From the NCBI RefSeq assembly GCF_042453785.1, contig NC_091663.1:34460001-34524000 (forward strand): a stretch of 64,000 nt of DNA, in the 5' to 3' direction. A program made the position numbers and the translations under genes. Positions within the stretch are counted from its first letter, which is position 1, and each line of letters starts with the position of its first letter. Positions 12,701 to 23,301 of this stretch are shown here, in pieces. This DNA comes from Malus domestica (lineage: Eukaryota > Streptophyta > Magnoliopsida > Rosales > Rosaceae). The notes beneath the pieces were generated by a model. That model was not told the DNA's origin. It searched no databases and saw nothing but the letters and a program-made list of their open reading frames with translations.

Positions 12701-12960
12701 TTATACCGTTAAAACTCGAACTCGCAAGCGGCTTTCGCCTATACGTTCGTGATCTCGAAATCTATTTAATGATATAAATTGTGACCTCGAAAGGTCTACG
12801 GATTTTAAATAATTAATCTCCAAACTTCAAACTTCATAACTAATTTAATTAAAATCTTAATTCAAACAAATTAAAATAAATTCCCAAAAAATAATATAAA
12901 ATCTCAATAATTCAAATACGTAGATTATAACAGTGAAATCTAGGAACGAGATTTCACACA
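9728..12960 (+). mobile_element. Long repeat family copy A (TGTCACGCCCC...), LTR-like
   Basis: Begins TGTCACGCCCCGATC at 9728 and ends near GAGATTTCACA at about 12958, so it has TG...CA ends of about 3.2 kb. No polymerase or capsid gene is seen. This could be a long solo LTR or a gene-less LTR-type element; the superfamily cannot be fixed from the window. It contains the hairpin-module array (11217-11612), several copies of a second motif (CCGGACCACTCAACGG), and a conserved 3' section that includes GCAAGCGGCTTTCGCCTAT. Old, judging by its divergence from copies B, C and D. Confidence 0.6.
11217..11612 (+). repeat. Array of about 8 hairpin-like modules, copy A
   Basis: Eight modules, each with the core AATGCGGATTAACCAAGCA or a near variant. 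Short flanking arms are complementary within each module: GTGG/CCAC, GTGAC/GTCAC (11282 and 11313), TGATC-type, GGATT/AATCC (11394 and 11423), TGGTCC/GGACCA (11438 and 11466), TGACCC/GGGTCA (11476 and 11504), GTGATC/GATCAC (11527 and 11557), TGGTC/GACCA. Spacing is irregular, about 33-57 bp. No open frame runs through it. Confidence 0.85.
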
Positions 12961-12968
12961 AAATCCCA

Positions 12969-13722
12969 TTCTTCGAAGAAGTAGGTTTGGCTTAACTGTG
13001 TCAGTCTAGCCTTCGTTTTAGTATATTGTGAATAATGGTTTTGAGAATATTGTGGGATTCCTTCGAGATTTTCTACGATTCAATTATGATTTCATAGTTT
13101 ATGAATTTAGAAGATATGGGAATGATTGTTATTTTTTTTTACCATATTAGTTAATTAATGTGGCTAGAGAATGGTTTTGTGCGTTGTCGGTTCTTAAATA
13201 TGATGTATGTTGTGAATTGAGATGCTGTTGAGTCATAATGATTTATATGAAGGATGGAAGGGAAATCTTGATTTTTTTTCATGTGGGTTTGTTATGTTAC
13301 CTTGAGTCTAGGAATTTTATGCTTGTCAAGTTCTATTGATTGATGTGATAATTGGATGGTGTTGGAACGCTTATGGGTGGATGAATGACTAGATGACTAA
13401 AAATTATTATTGTTCTTTGTTAAATGTTCCTTGAGGTGCTACATGATTGAGTCGTTGTATTATGTTGAGACATAGTGGTCTATGTGTTGAATGTTCGATT
13501 GAAGTGAAATGACGAACTACGAATGGCTTGATCCCTAATGAGGGTACGTAGGCAGTCTAACGAGAAGGTTAGATGCAGCCATGAAGTATACAGAAAATTA
13601 CTATGCGATTCAATTCTCGAGTTGTAATTTGCCATATTCCGGAGGCAAGGTATGTTAGAGATACGGGTATTTGGTGAAGTCACGTGTCGATTCTGGACGT
13701 ATGTCGGGATCGGGGCGTGACA
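12969..13722 (-). mobile_element. Long repeat family copy C (minus, 5' 750 bp only)
   Basis: The sequence ends GGGATCGGGGCGTGACA at 13722, the mirror of the family start. The stretch 13480-13722 is the inverse of about 9728-9950 in copy A. The inner end (about 12969-13010) matches the family segment with GACACAGTTTGGCTGAAGCC in copy A (about 10260-10310). It abuts copy A tail to tail, which forms a large imperfect palindrome. No genes. Confidence 0.65.
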
Positions 13723-14734
13723 AGATATCTCATGGTCAACATTAATATTAATTGCCTCAAAATTTGAATTTAAAATAAATTATGTAATATGAAACCCAAT
13801 GATCAAGCGGGTGTTGAATTGAAACAAAAATGGACCTAAATTGAAATTACATCAATAGGTCACTCTCCTAACAAAAAATAGGGTTAAGATGTCACGCCCC
13901 GATCCCTATATACGTTTAGCATCGCCACGTGACGTCACCACATACCTATTCATATTTCATGCCCCGCCTCCAAGACATAACTAAAACACAAATCAAAGGT
14001 TCTACAACATATCAACTTTTCTTTTATCTTATGGCTGCATCTAACATTTGCGTTACACTACCTACGTACCCGACGATGGAATCAAGCCATTCATAGTTCA
14101 CACTTTCATTAAAGTATGAGATTTCTCGTAGTACTTCCTAGCAGAAAATCATTTAGCTCCATAATTAATCAAAGGAATTCAACGAGCATGATTCACTCGA
14201 TTCCAGACTATGCAACGAACCCGTATGTCAACTAAGGTTTTTCATTCACAGATATCATAACATTTTGTAGCACAATTCCATAAATGATAACATACAACAT
14301 TTCAATGAACCAACGATGCATAATATTAACCATTAACCATATTTATCAACCAATCCGAGAAATATAAATCAATCATAAACCATAATTGATAAACATATGA
14401 ATAATCTAGCCAGAAATCCTGAATGAGTCACCTAGACATTCATTAGCCTTTCTAATTCAAAACATAAAGGTTCTCAAATATTTCATCCATAAACATGTAC
14501 AAAATTAAGGCTAGAGTGACACAAAGAATCATAAAGATTTCTAGGAATCTAGCTCCAAACCAATTCAATGGAATCTCCAATAGAAAACGATTCCGGACCA
14601 CTCAATGGAACCGAGGCATAGCGGGATATCCGGATCACTCAACGGAATCCTGATTAAAATTCATTTCTGGACCACTCAACGGAATCGAGCGGAGCTGTGT
14701 ATCCGGAGCACTTAACAAATCTCACTCTAGAATG

Positions 14735-15305
14735 CATATGGTTCCCAAATGAGGATTAACCAGGCAAAACCATTGGCATATCCATCCAATAGGCAGTGAC
14801 CCCTAATACAGATTTACCAAGTAGAGTCACCCCTATAATGTGTATGGTCTCTAATGCGAATTAACCGAGCAAGACCACCTATGGAATAGAGTAATCAAAT
14901 AGGCAGTGACCCCTTAATTCAGGTTAACCAAGCAGAGTCAACTATAATGTGTTTGGTCCCTGATGCGGATTAACCAAGCATGACCATAAGCATATATCCA
15001 ATATTGTGGTCCCTTAATGCAGATTAACCAAGCAGGACCACCTATAGAACAAGTAATTGAATAAGCAGTGAACCCCTAATATGGATTAACCAAGCAGCTT
15101 ATGGTCCCCTAATGCAGATTAACCAAGCAGAACTACTTATGGAATAGAGTAATCATAGACAGTGACCCCCTAATGCGATTAACCAAGAAAAGTCACCCAT
15201 ATAATGCATATGGTCCCCTAATAATGCGGATTAACCAAGCATGACCATAGACATGTATCCAACAGTGTGGTCCCCTAATGCAAATTAATCAAGCAAGATC
15301 ACATA
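14735..15305 (+). repeat. Array of about 11 hairpin-like modules, copy B
   Basis: Same core as the array at 11217-11612. Most modules again have complementary arms: TGGTT/AACCA, GTGAC/GTCAC, TGGTCT/AGACCA, TGGTC/GACCA, TGGTCC/GGACCA. The last module pairs TGGTC with GATCA through one G-T pair. GTGAC-type and TGGTC-type modules tend to alternate. Two modules near 15066-15135 have damaged arms. Confidence 0.8.
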
Positions 15306-16216
15306 TGTACCACAGTTACATGGTGCAGTCTCATCATCACACATCATACATAATTGTACGCGCACACGCTATCGATTCCACGTATCAACCAATCATCTAG
15401 TCATATGAAGCACAACACAAGGAATTCCCTTAATTACTATTTTTACTAAAAATCTAATAAAGTACCTTACTCATCTTCTGACTTTCATCTCTATCTCATG
15501 CTAGGTAGTAATGCTAAGTTTAGATAGGCATTTAGTTGGCAATCATATATCCAAATAATTATAAAAAAATATTTAGATCCCATAATAATACGAATAATAA
15601 AGAATAATACTAATAATGGGGTTTCCCTAGAACCTCCTACCTCGTGTTCGACTACCTTTATCAACACAAGTCCTCCAAACTTTCTAGCACAACACCCGAA
15701 TCTAAACCAATTTACAAAAGCATGAACAAATGAAAACAAACACAAGTAACGCATATTAACAAGCATGGAAGTGAATAATTACAAATTATTAACTTGTGTA
15801 GCATAGACATTATTTTAGTACAACTTATACTTCAAATAACAACACTAATATAAAGGAAAAGTAATTTAAAGAAAAACAGGAGAATGATTGGGTACTATAG
15901 AAACAATACTCCTCCACAAAAGCTGCATAAAAACTGCTTTGATCAACCAAATTTAAACTCACTTTTAAACGCTCAATCCTGAACTAAATGGTACAAACTT
16001 AAATGTTTTTTGAGACTTGTTTTGTGTAATTCATAAACACATAATATTGGTAGAAAACAGAGCACTATATTGGAAGTAATGCCAACTATAAAATAGATCC
16101 CAAAACTGGAAATGCAGAACTTGCTGTCTGGCAGCTTTGTGACTCAAATTTGAACATAGTTTTGGTCAACCAAAACTCAACGGAATTAAGTGAAATCAGA
16201 TGGGTTTTAATCATGG

Positions 16217-17332
16217 ACCAAAATATATCGTTTTTTTTTAGATGACGATATTTCATGACTTATCTACTTAATTATTGTTAATATATCGCGATATTATCGC
16301 GAGATGAAACCCAAAAATACTTGAAAATTTCTGAAAAGTCTCAATCTTGCGCATAGAGGGATTCGAACCCCTCCCATTTGACTCCTTCAACGCCTTGACC
16401 ACCATATCACTTATGTTTTTGTGAAAATATGCTAAAATATTTATATATATGGCTTTGTTTTGAATTCTTTTTGCAAGAAACAAATTTGCATATATTCCAA
16501 ATTTTTTGTGGTATTATATTTTAAATTGTGTCAATTAATTACGTAGTCAATGGCATGTGGTTTTTAATTTTTCTATTTTTTATTTGGTCACTTACATGTA
16601 GGGCTGGAAAAAAAATCCCGAAAATCCCAAACCAAACCGAAAAAGTCCTAAACTCAAACCAAAAAATCCCAAACCAAAACCATACCGAAGTTCGGGAATC
16701 CCATCCCGAAAAATACCAAATTTTTCGATATGGGATTTGTTTCCAAATCCCATTTGTTTGGTAATCCCGAAATCCCGAAAAATAGCGAAGTATTCGGTTT
16801 CCTATTGACTTCTGGGTTTTGGTTCTTGAAAGCCATTACCATGGTTGCTGACTACTCTTCACAATACACTTACTCTACACATAGAGATGATGAAGATAGT
16901 GAAAATTTTGAACCTCATAGGAACTCTATGTGGTACTAAGTCACTCATGTATCTTACCATGCAATGTATAAAGTGTAAAATATTTTACTAATTCATTATA
17001 TATAAATGATTATGGTGTGTTTAAACTTCTTTCATTAATTATTACATATTTTATACATTCACAATGTTTGTCAGCTCGCTATATAATCAACTTAAATCAG
17101 TTAAATCCATCATGCAATGCATTTCCTTCCAATTTTTTTGTGATAAACTAATAGATAATTGACTAAATAAACATCCTGCAAAGTTTCAATAAATTTTTTT
17201 AAGTTTTTCTTACAATTGCCGTGGTTTTTATTCAATTTTTATCGATATCGATAATATCCCGATATTTCCATCGAAATTTCCGTGTTTTTGGACTACCGAT
17301 ATTTCCGATATCATCGATATTTTAGACCATGG
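16217..17332. mobile_element. Non-autonomous DNA transposon inserted in copy B
   Basis: Flanked by imperfect 12-bp direct repeats TTTTAATCATGG (16205-16216) and TTTTGATCATGG (17333-17344). Ends are inverted (ACCAAAATATATCG against the complement of CGATATTTTAGACC) and the subterminal DNA is rich in ATATCG-type words. Copy D shows the uninterrupted site once, which confirms the insertion. The size of the direct repeat fits Mutator-like elements. It carries a tRNA-like piece (16346-16412) and a second nested repeat with AAATCCC/CCCGAA words around 16600-16800. Confidence 0.7.
16346..16412 (-). repeat. tRNA-like remnant inside the transposon
   Basis: On the minus strand GGTGGTCAAGGCGTTGAAGG is followed by GGGTTCGAATCCCTC, resembling the A- and B-boxes of a tRNA gene. 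I cannot fold a complete acceptor stem, and the anticodon arm is not convincing. Probably a decayed tRNA or SINE head carried by the element, not a working tRNA. Confidence 0.4.
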
Positions 17333-17621
17333 TTTTGATCATGGACATGTCTAGTTTCAATACACAGAATTTTGGATAAAAAAGAACTCATAAGGACCTG
17401 GAAATCGAGAGCCAAAATAGGCTACTTGAAACATAATTTTTCTCTGTAAAACAAATAAGTTTTCTGCAATATAGCACCATACTCTTTTAATTCAAATTAC
17501 AATCTCAGGACACTTCCAAGCTGTCCAGAAATCAAGTTTAACTTCTATTTCAATGTGTTGCTTATATCATGCTTAATTCTTCCTTTCGGCCAAAGACAAT
17601 GGACAATTCAATAAAATTAAG

Positions 17622-18775
17622 GTATTCGGGTTCATGCCAGGGCGCTCAACCAAGGAGGCAATCTATCTCTTACGAAGATTGATGGAAAGATATAGAGATG
17701 GGAAAAAGGATTTACACATGGTCTTTATAGATTTGGAAAAAGCGTATGATAGGGTCCCAAGAGACATTCTTTGGAGGATTTTAGAAAAGAAAGGAGTACG
17801 AGTAGCATATATCCAAGCTATAAAGGATATGTATGAAGGAGCAAAGACTGCCGTAAGAACTCATGAAGGACAAACCAAAAGTTTTCCCATAACTGTAGGA
17901 TTACATCAAGGCTCATCCTTAAGTCCTTACCTTTTTGCGTTGGTAATGGATGAGTTAACAGGACATATTCAAGATGATATTCCTTGGTGTATGCTTTTCG
18001 CAGACGATATAGTGTTGATAGATGAAACTCAGGAAGGGGTAAATGCAAAGCTTAACCTTTGGAGAGAAGTGTTGGAATCTAAAGGTCTTCGCCTAAGCTG
18101 ATCAAAGACAGAATCTATGGAGTGCAAGTTCAGTGCAAATGGAGGCCAAAACGAGTTAGAGGTGAGGATCGGAGATCAAGAAATACCAAAGAGCGACCGT
18201 TTTCGTTACCTAGGATCTATCTTGCAAAAGAACGGAGAATTAGATGGAGATCTCAACCATAGAATACAAGCTGGATGGATGAAGTGGAAGAGTGCATCCG
18301 ACGTGTTGTGTGACCGCCGTATGCCACTGAAGCTCAAGGGAAAATTTTATAGGACGGCAATAAGGCCGGCGATGCTGTATGGCACAGAATGTTGGGCGGT
18401 GAAGCATCAACACGTACTTAAAATGGGTGTAGCGGAGATGAGGATGCTTCGTTGGATGTGTGGGCACACGAGAAAGGATAAGATTAGGAATGAGGATATC
18501 CGGGGTAAAGTAGGAGTAGCCGAAATTGAAGGAAAGATGAGAGAAAATCGGTTACGGTGGTTTGGACATGTGCAAAGAAGGCCTACTAACGCTCCGATTA
18601 GAAGATGCGACTATGGGACAGAGGTTCAGGGCCGAAAGGGTAGAGGAAGACCTAGGAAAACTTTGGAAGAGACCCTAAGAAAAGACTTAGAGTACTTGGA
18701 TCTAACGGAGGACATGACACAGGACAGAACACAATGGCGTTCTAAGATTCATATAGCCGATCCCACTCAGTGACT
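17622..18775 (+). mobile_element. RTE-type LINE, 5'-truncated, 3' end lost
   Basis: Starts inside the reverse transcriptase ([16 protein letters not shown]) and includes [31 protein letters not shown] and the catalytic MLFADDIVL box, then the RT thumb/connection region (FRYLGSILQ, AIRPAMLYGTECWAVK, MLRWMCGHTRKDKI) to the C-terminus IHIADPTQ. One in-frame TGA at 18099-18101 splits the frame (17634-18101 and 18117-18773), probably from a CGA codon. The (TTG)n tail is missing: other DNA begins right after the last codon. Dead copy. Confidence 0.85.
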
Positions 18776-19033
18776 TGGATTTTCCAAGTCTCCAACCGAG
18801 AAGTTTTCCTCACTCGGGAAATTAAGGGAACACTACCTCAACCTACATACTCCACTCACAAAGCTTCAACATACAAGCTTCAAAAAAAGAAAATTCAAAG
18901 AACTTAGCGAAGAAGGCTTTGGTGTATTTAACACAATACGTTGAAATGAAGGAAAGCTGATTTATTGATAACCCCGATCAGTTACAAATATGTACATATA
19001 CTTGAGTCAAAATAAACAAACAAGAGGGAGCCT

Positions 19034-19714
19034 TCACAAAGGTTGCTTAGAAGAAGTCTCAGCAGTCGGTAGAGCCCCAGAAAGAGAAGGCACCGGAGGG
19101 GGATCATTCGGAGCCTCAGTACTGGACAGAACCGTAGAAGGAGGAGGCATTAGAGGTTGATCATTTAGAGCTTCATTACGCGGTTCAGCCCCAGAAGACG
19201 AAGGCAATAAATGCCTTTGGAACAAACCCACAAATCTCTGATGATCAAGTAAAACCTGACCATCAGATTCCTTCATCTGGTCAAGCTTCCTCTTCATGTT
19301 TGTAGCATAGTCATGTGCGAGCCGGTGCAACTGTTTATTCTCATGCTTGAGCCTTCTAATCTCCTGTTTGAGACTCATCACTTCAGCAGCCAATGATTCA
19401 ACTTGGCGGGTTCGAGCAAATAGGCATTGGGCCATATTAGATACAGAACCTGCACACTGAACACTGAGAGCCAGAGAATCCTTAACAGCCAACTCATCAG
19501 ACCGTTTGGAAAGTAGTCTGTTATCTTTGGGAGTGAGAAGGTTCCTGGCCACTACCGCAGCGGTCATATCATTCTTCATCACGGAATCCCCAACGGTAAA
19601 AGGACCAGTAGGGGAGACGAAGGATGGGCGCCATATGTTGTCTGGAGAAGGCGGGGCTACCTCTTCAACAAGGTTCAAGTCAAAACGACGGTCGGAGGGG
19701 CCAGACATTTTCAA
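19034..19714 (-). CDS. Coiled-coil protein of unknown function, element-associated
   Basis: Complete frame of 226 residues; the first two Met codons are at residues 1 and 3. N-terminus SGPSDRRFDLNLVEEVAPPS; a central helical part (about residues 100-170, with QVESLAAEVMSLKQEIRRLK) that reads as a coiled coil; and a Pro/Ser/Thr-rich tail with a repeated PPPS...TEA unit. I recognise it only as a protein that recurs with repeats of this type in rosids, and I give it no function. It is intact despite lying in a repeat-rich block, and runs opposite to the presumed LTR-like right end. Confidence 0.55.
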   Translation of the reverse strand: MKMSGPSDRRFDLNLVEEVAPPSPDNIWRPSFVSPTGPFTVGDSVMKNDMTAAVVARNLLTPKDNRLLSKRSDELAVKDSLALSVQCAGSVSNMAQCLFARTRQVESLAAEVMSLKQEIRRLKHENKQLHRLAHDYATNMKRKLDQMKESDGQVLLDHQRFVGLFQRHLLPSSSGAEPRNEALNDQPLMPPPSTVLSSTEAPNDPPPVPSLSGALPTAETSSKQPL

Positions 19715-20380
19715 AGGTGTTGAAGAGAGAAGAGGTCGGACAAATCAAGATCTTAGAAGTGCAAGAATGGAGCTTCTACTGGTGGATATTCAAATGTGCT
19801 TTGGAACTTAATGTCAGCCCCTATAAAAATCTGCACTCGACGAAGCTTCAGAAATCGAAGAGGCGCCTGCTCAGAAATCGAAGAGGCGTTTGCTTTCTCA
19901 AAAGCTGGGTTGCTCAGAGATCGAAGAGGCGTTGGCTTTCTCAAAAGCTGAGCTGCTCAAAGACCACGAAGGCCGATCTTAGAAATCGAAGAGGCTTGCT
20001 TTCTCAAAAGCTGGGCTGCTCAGAGACCACGAGGGCCGATCTCAGAAATCGAAGAGGCACCTACTTTTCCAGCCTCGTCAGCACCTGTCACACGCACACT
20101 CAGCTTTGCGGAAATTATGGGCCTTATGTCAAAGATTTCTGGCGAAGTAGAAAGCACATGAATCGTACTGTTCAATCACCCACTTCCCACACGCAACAGT
20201 AGCTCATGGGTACCACAGATAACTTTGCCAAAGTTCTCTGACAAAGTTGAGACACGTGAAGCTTGCAGCTCCCACTACATCGCTCTGACCAAGAAGGGTA
20301 AAAGAATAGCAAAGAAACAACACTACCAAAGTTTAGACACTTAAATTTTGAAGGTCTAGCTACCATATTATTACCCACAA

Positions 20381-21034
20381 GGGTAAAGGAACAGTACCAC
20401 TGCTGGATAATTGGAAAGTCCCGGTGTGTCAACCTCTGTGCTTCGTGGCAAGGTAGACTAGCAAACATGCCCAACCTTTACTCACATTCGAGAAAACACT
20501 CCCAACAAGATTGCTTGCTCCAAAATCGAAGAGGCACCGCCCTCCGAATCTCGAGAGCCAGACTCTCAACATGATTACTTTCTCAAAAATCGAAGAGAGG
20601 GTAAAGGAATAGTACCACTGCTGGATAATTGGAAAGTCCCGGTGTGTCAACCTCTGTGCTTCGTGGCAAGGTAGACTAGCAAACATGCCCAACCTTTACT
20701 CACATTCGAGAAAACACTCCCAACAAGATTGCTTGCTCCAAAATCGAAGAGGCACCGCCCTCCGAATCTCGAGAGCCAGACTCCCAACATGATTACTTTC
20801 TCAAAAATTGAAGAGATGGTAAAGGAACAGTACCACTGCTAGATAATTGGAAAGTCCCTGTGTGTCAACCTCTGTGCTTCGTGGCAAGGTAGACTAGCAA
20901 ACATGCCCAACCTTTACTCACATTCGAGAAAACACTCCCAACAAGATTGCTTGCTCCAAAATCGAAGAGGCACCGCCCTCCGAATCTCGAGAGCCAGACT
21001 CCCAACATGATTACTTTCTCAAAAATCGAAGAGA
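20381..21034 (+). repeat. Three tandem 218-bp units
   Basis: Units begin at 20381, 20599 and 20817, each with GGTAAAGGAAYAGTACCACT, and are nearly identical. Each contains GTGTGTCAACCTCTGTGCTT and two 64-bp sub-units with AATCGAAGAG and CCGAATCTCGAGAGCCAGA. The close identity suggests recent expansion. Confidence 0.9.
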
Positions 21035-21202
21035 CATCGCTCTCCGAATCTCGAGAGCCAGACCCCCAGCAGGATTGCTTTCTCAAAAATCGAAGAGGCA
21101 TCGTTCTCCGAATATCGAGAGCTAGATCCCCGACAGGATTGCTTGTTCGAAAACCGAAGAGGCACCACTTTCCCAACTTCAAGAGCTGGATCTCCTTGGA
21201 TA
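20947..21202 (+). repeat. Four 64-bp sub-units following the 218-bp array
   Basis: Starts at 20947, 21011, 21075 and 21139. Shared words are TCAAAAATCGAAGAGGCA and CTCCGAATCTCGAGAGC. Related, more diverged units with GAAATCGAAGAGGC lie at 19850-20060. Confidence 0.8.
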
Positions 21203-22570
21203 AAGCTTGTCTGTAATCTTCACACGCAACATCAGCTTTCCAGATACCACAGACCACTTTTTCAAAGTGCTCTGACAGAGTTAAAACATGTGAAGCTGAC
21301 AGCTCCCACTACCGTGCTATGACCAAGCAGGGTAAAGGAATAGCATTATTACTTGATGTTAGGGAGACTCCTATATATGTCGACCTCCATCCCCAACGGA
21401 CAGGCAGACCTGCAAAAATGCTCAACCATTCCTCTTATCTGAGAGGGCACTCCCAACGAAGCCTTTCGAAATTTTCAGCTTTCTTTCCCCCCGATAATAC
21501 CTCTGTAAACAAGCTATACTAGAGCAAGAATATCTCATATCATCAGGGTTAAAAGCAAGAGTATCCCATATCATGCTTTTTCCCTGTCTTTTCCTTTGGC
21601 CTTGTTCTTACCTGCAAGACAAGGAGAAAGAGAGCAATCAGTCAGCACTTGGAATCAAGCTTCTAGCCAGGAACTGACTGCCTGGAATTACTTACCTGGC
21701 ATTGCTCTCGAGTACTCATCTTCAACATCTTATGCTTCCAGGGAAGATACCACATCTGCCTGAGGAACAGCTAGGGCAAGTGAGAAGGATACAAGGAAGC
21801 ATGTGGAGACAAGCGTAACAGCACACGTGCCGATACATCCACTACTCTGTCAAAAGCAAAAGTATCCCATATCAGCAGGGTCGAACGTACTCTAGATTTG
21901 ATGGACTTGTTTTGACCCTCAAATTCTTCAGTCGGCCTTATACTCTGGAGGAAACCAGAAAACCCTCCAGCCCAGTTCAAGAATAAGCCTGTGGAAAGTT
22001 ACTTCTTCAAAAGCAAAAGTATCCCATATCATCTCTTCTCATTTTTCTTCTCTTTATCCTTCATGCTGCCTGCAAGATAGGGAGAATGTGAACAATCAGC
22101 CGGAGCTCTGATTGCTTACCTTGTCTGTCACCTCTTTCAGCAGATACCCTAGCTCGGCGACTTGGGGGACTCCTACTATATGGTTTGTATCGCGCTTGAC
22201 CAAGCCTGAAACTACAAGTAAGCTTCAAGTGAAATTGATACATTACCTTGTGCATCTCCACCAGTTACAGATACCACCCTTGGATGGAGGAAGAGTACTT
22301 CCAGAGAAGATGCCACATCTACCTATGAGACAGATAAGGCAAGTCAAGACGATACCACACTCCGGTACTCATTTGTACTAAATCATTCACTTGTACTCAC
22401 TAAAGGAGAGCTTGAACCTATGTACTTGTGTAAACCCTTCACAATTAATGAGAACTCCTCTATTCCGTGGACGTAGCCAATCTGGGTGAACCACGTACAT
22501 CTTGTGTTTGCTTTCCTATCTCTATCCATTTATATACTTATCCACACTAATGACCGGAGCAATCTAGCGA

Positions 22571-23183
22571 AGATCACAAAAAGTGACCGTTTTCGCTACC
22601 TAGGATCTATCTTGCAAGAGAACGGAGAATTAGATGGAGATCTCAACAGAAGAATACAAGTTGGATGGATGAAGTGTAAGAGTGCATCCGGCGTGTTGTG
22701 TGACCGTCGTAGGCCACTGAAGCTCAAGGGAAAATTTTATAGGACGGCAATAAGGCCAGCGATGTTGTATGGCACAGAATGTTGGGCGGTGAAACATCAA
22801 CACGTACACAAAATGGGTGTAGCGGAGATGAGGATGCTTCGTGGGATGTATGGGCACACGAGAAAGGATAAGATTGGGAATGAGGATATCCGAGGTAAAG
22901 TAGGAGTAGCCAAAATTGAAGGAAATATGAGAGAAAATCGGTTCCGGTGGTTTGGACAGGTGCAAAGAAGGCCTACTGACGCTCCGGTTCGAAAATGTGA
23001 CTACGGGACAGAGGTTCAGGGTCGAAGGGGTAGAGGAAGACCTAGGAAAACTTTGGAAGAGACCCTAAGAAAAGACTTGAGTACTTGGATCTCACGGAGG
23101 ACATGACACAAAACCGAGTGCAATGGCGTTCTAGGATTCATATAGCCGACCCCACTTAGTGGGAAAAGGCTTTGTTGTTGTTG
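22571..23183 (+). mobile_element. RTE-type LINE, 5'-truncated, complete 3' end
   Basis: Begins at DRFRYLGSILQ and runs to the element end, finishing GGGAAAAGGC plus TTTGTTGTTGTTG. It is a second copy of the region also present at 18160-18775. The frame is open to about 23106; a one-base loss near the RKDL codons shifts it before the C-terminus. No target duplication is visible on either side, perhaps because it joins the neighbouring element end. Confidence 0.85.
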
Positions 23184-23301
23184 TATGTACTTTCTTGTTT
23201 CTATACATTAATATAAAAAGAATAAGACAAATGACAAAGATAAGGAAATGAAAGGGAAAAAGAGGCTCACCATCTTGCAAGTGAACCCGTTGCTCCATCA
23301 C

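Larger units (their letters stand above)
13890..17600 (+). mobile_element. Long repeat family copy B (plus), with an insertion
   Basis: Begins TGTCACGCCCCGATCC at 13890 and follows the same order as copy A: the conserved 5' section, the CCGGACCACTCAACGG motifs (14580-14700) and the module array (14735-15305). It then continues through segments shared with copy D (15890-16216 and 17333-17580). It is interrupted by a 1.1-kb DNA transposon (16217-17332) and cut off on the right where a LINE begins (about 17622). No coding capacity recognised. Confidence 0.65.
18776..22570. mobile_element. Retroelement-like block, probably LTR-type, family uncertain
   Basis: Unique-looking block between two LINE pieces. 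Its right end (about 22440-22570) has GTGGACGTAGCCAATC and GAACCACGTACATCTTGTG, words I associate with the end of plant LTRs. Its left part has one intact ORF on the minus strand (19034-19714). The middle holds tandem repeats (20381-21202) and scattered copies of AGTATCCCATATCA (21540-22030). No polymerase is seen, so it would be a non-autonomous or partly deleted element. Ends were not proven by a target duplication. Confidence 0.45.

Noticed and set aside
17818-18048. Minus-strand frame across the LINE
   Set aside because: Shadow of the reverse transcriptase on the plus strand.
20381-21202. Tandem units as a CRISPR-like array
   Set aside because: Plant DNA; units are contiguous with no unique spacers, inside a mobile block.
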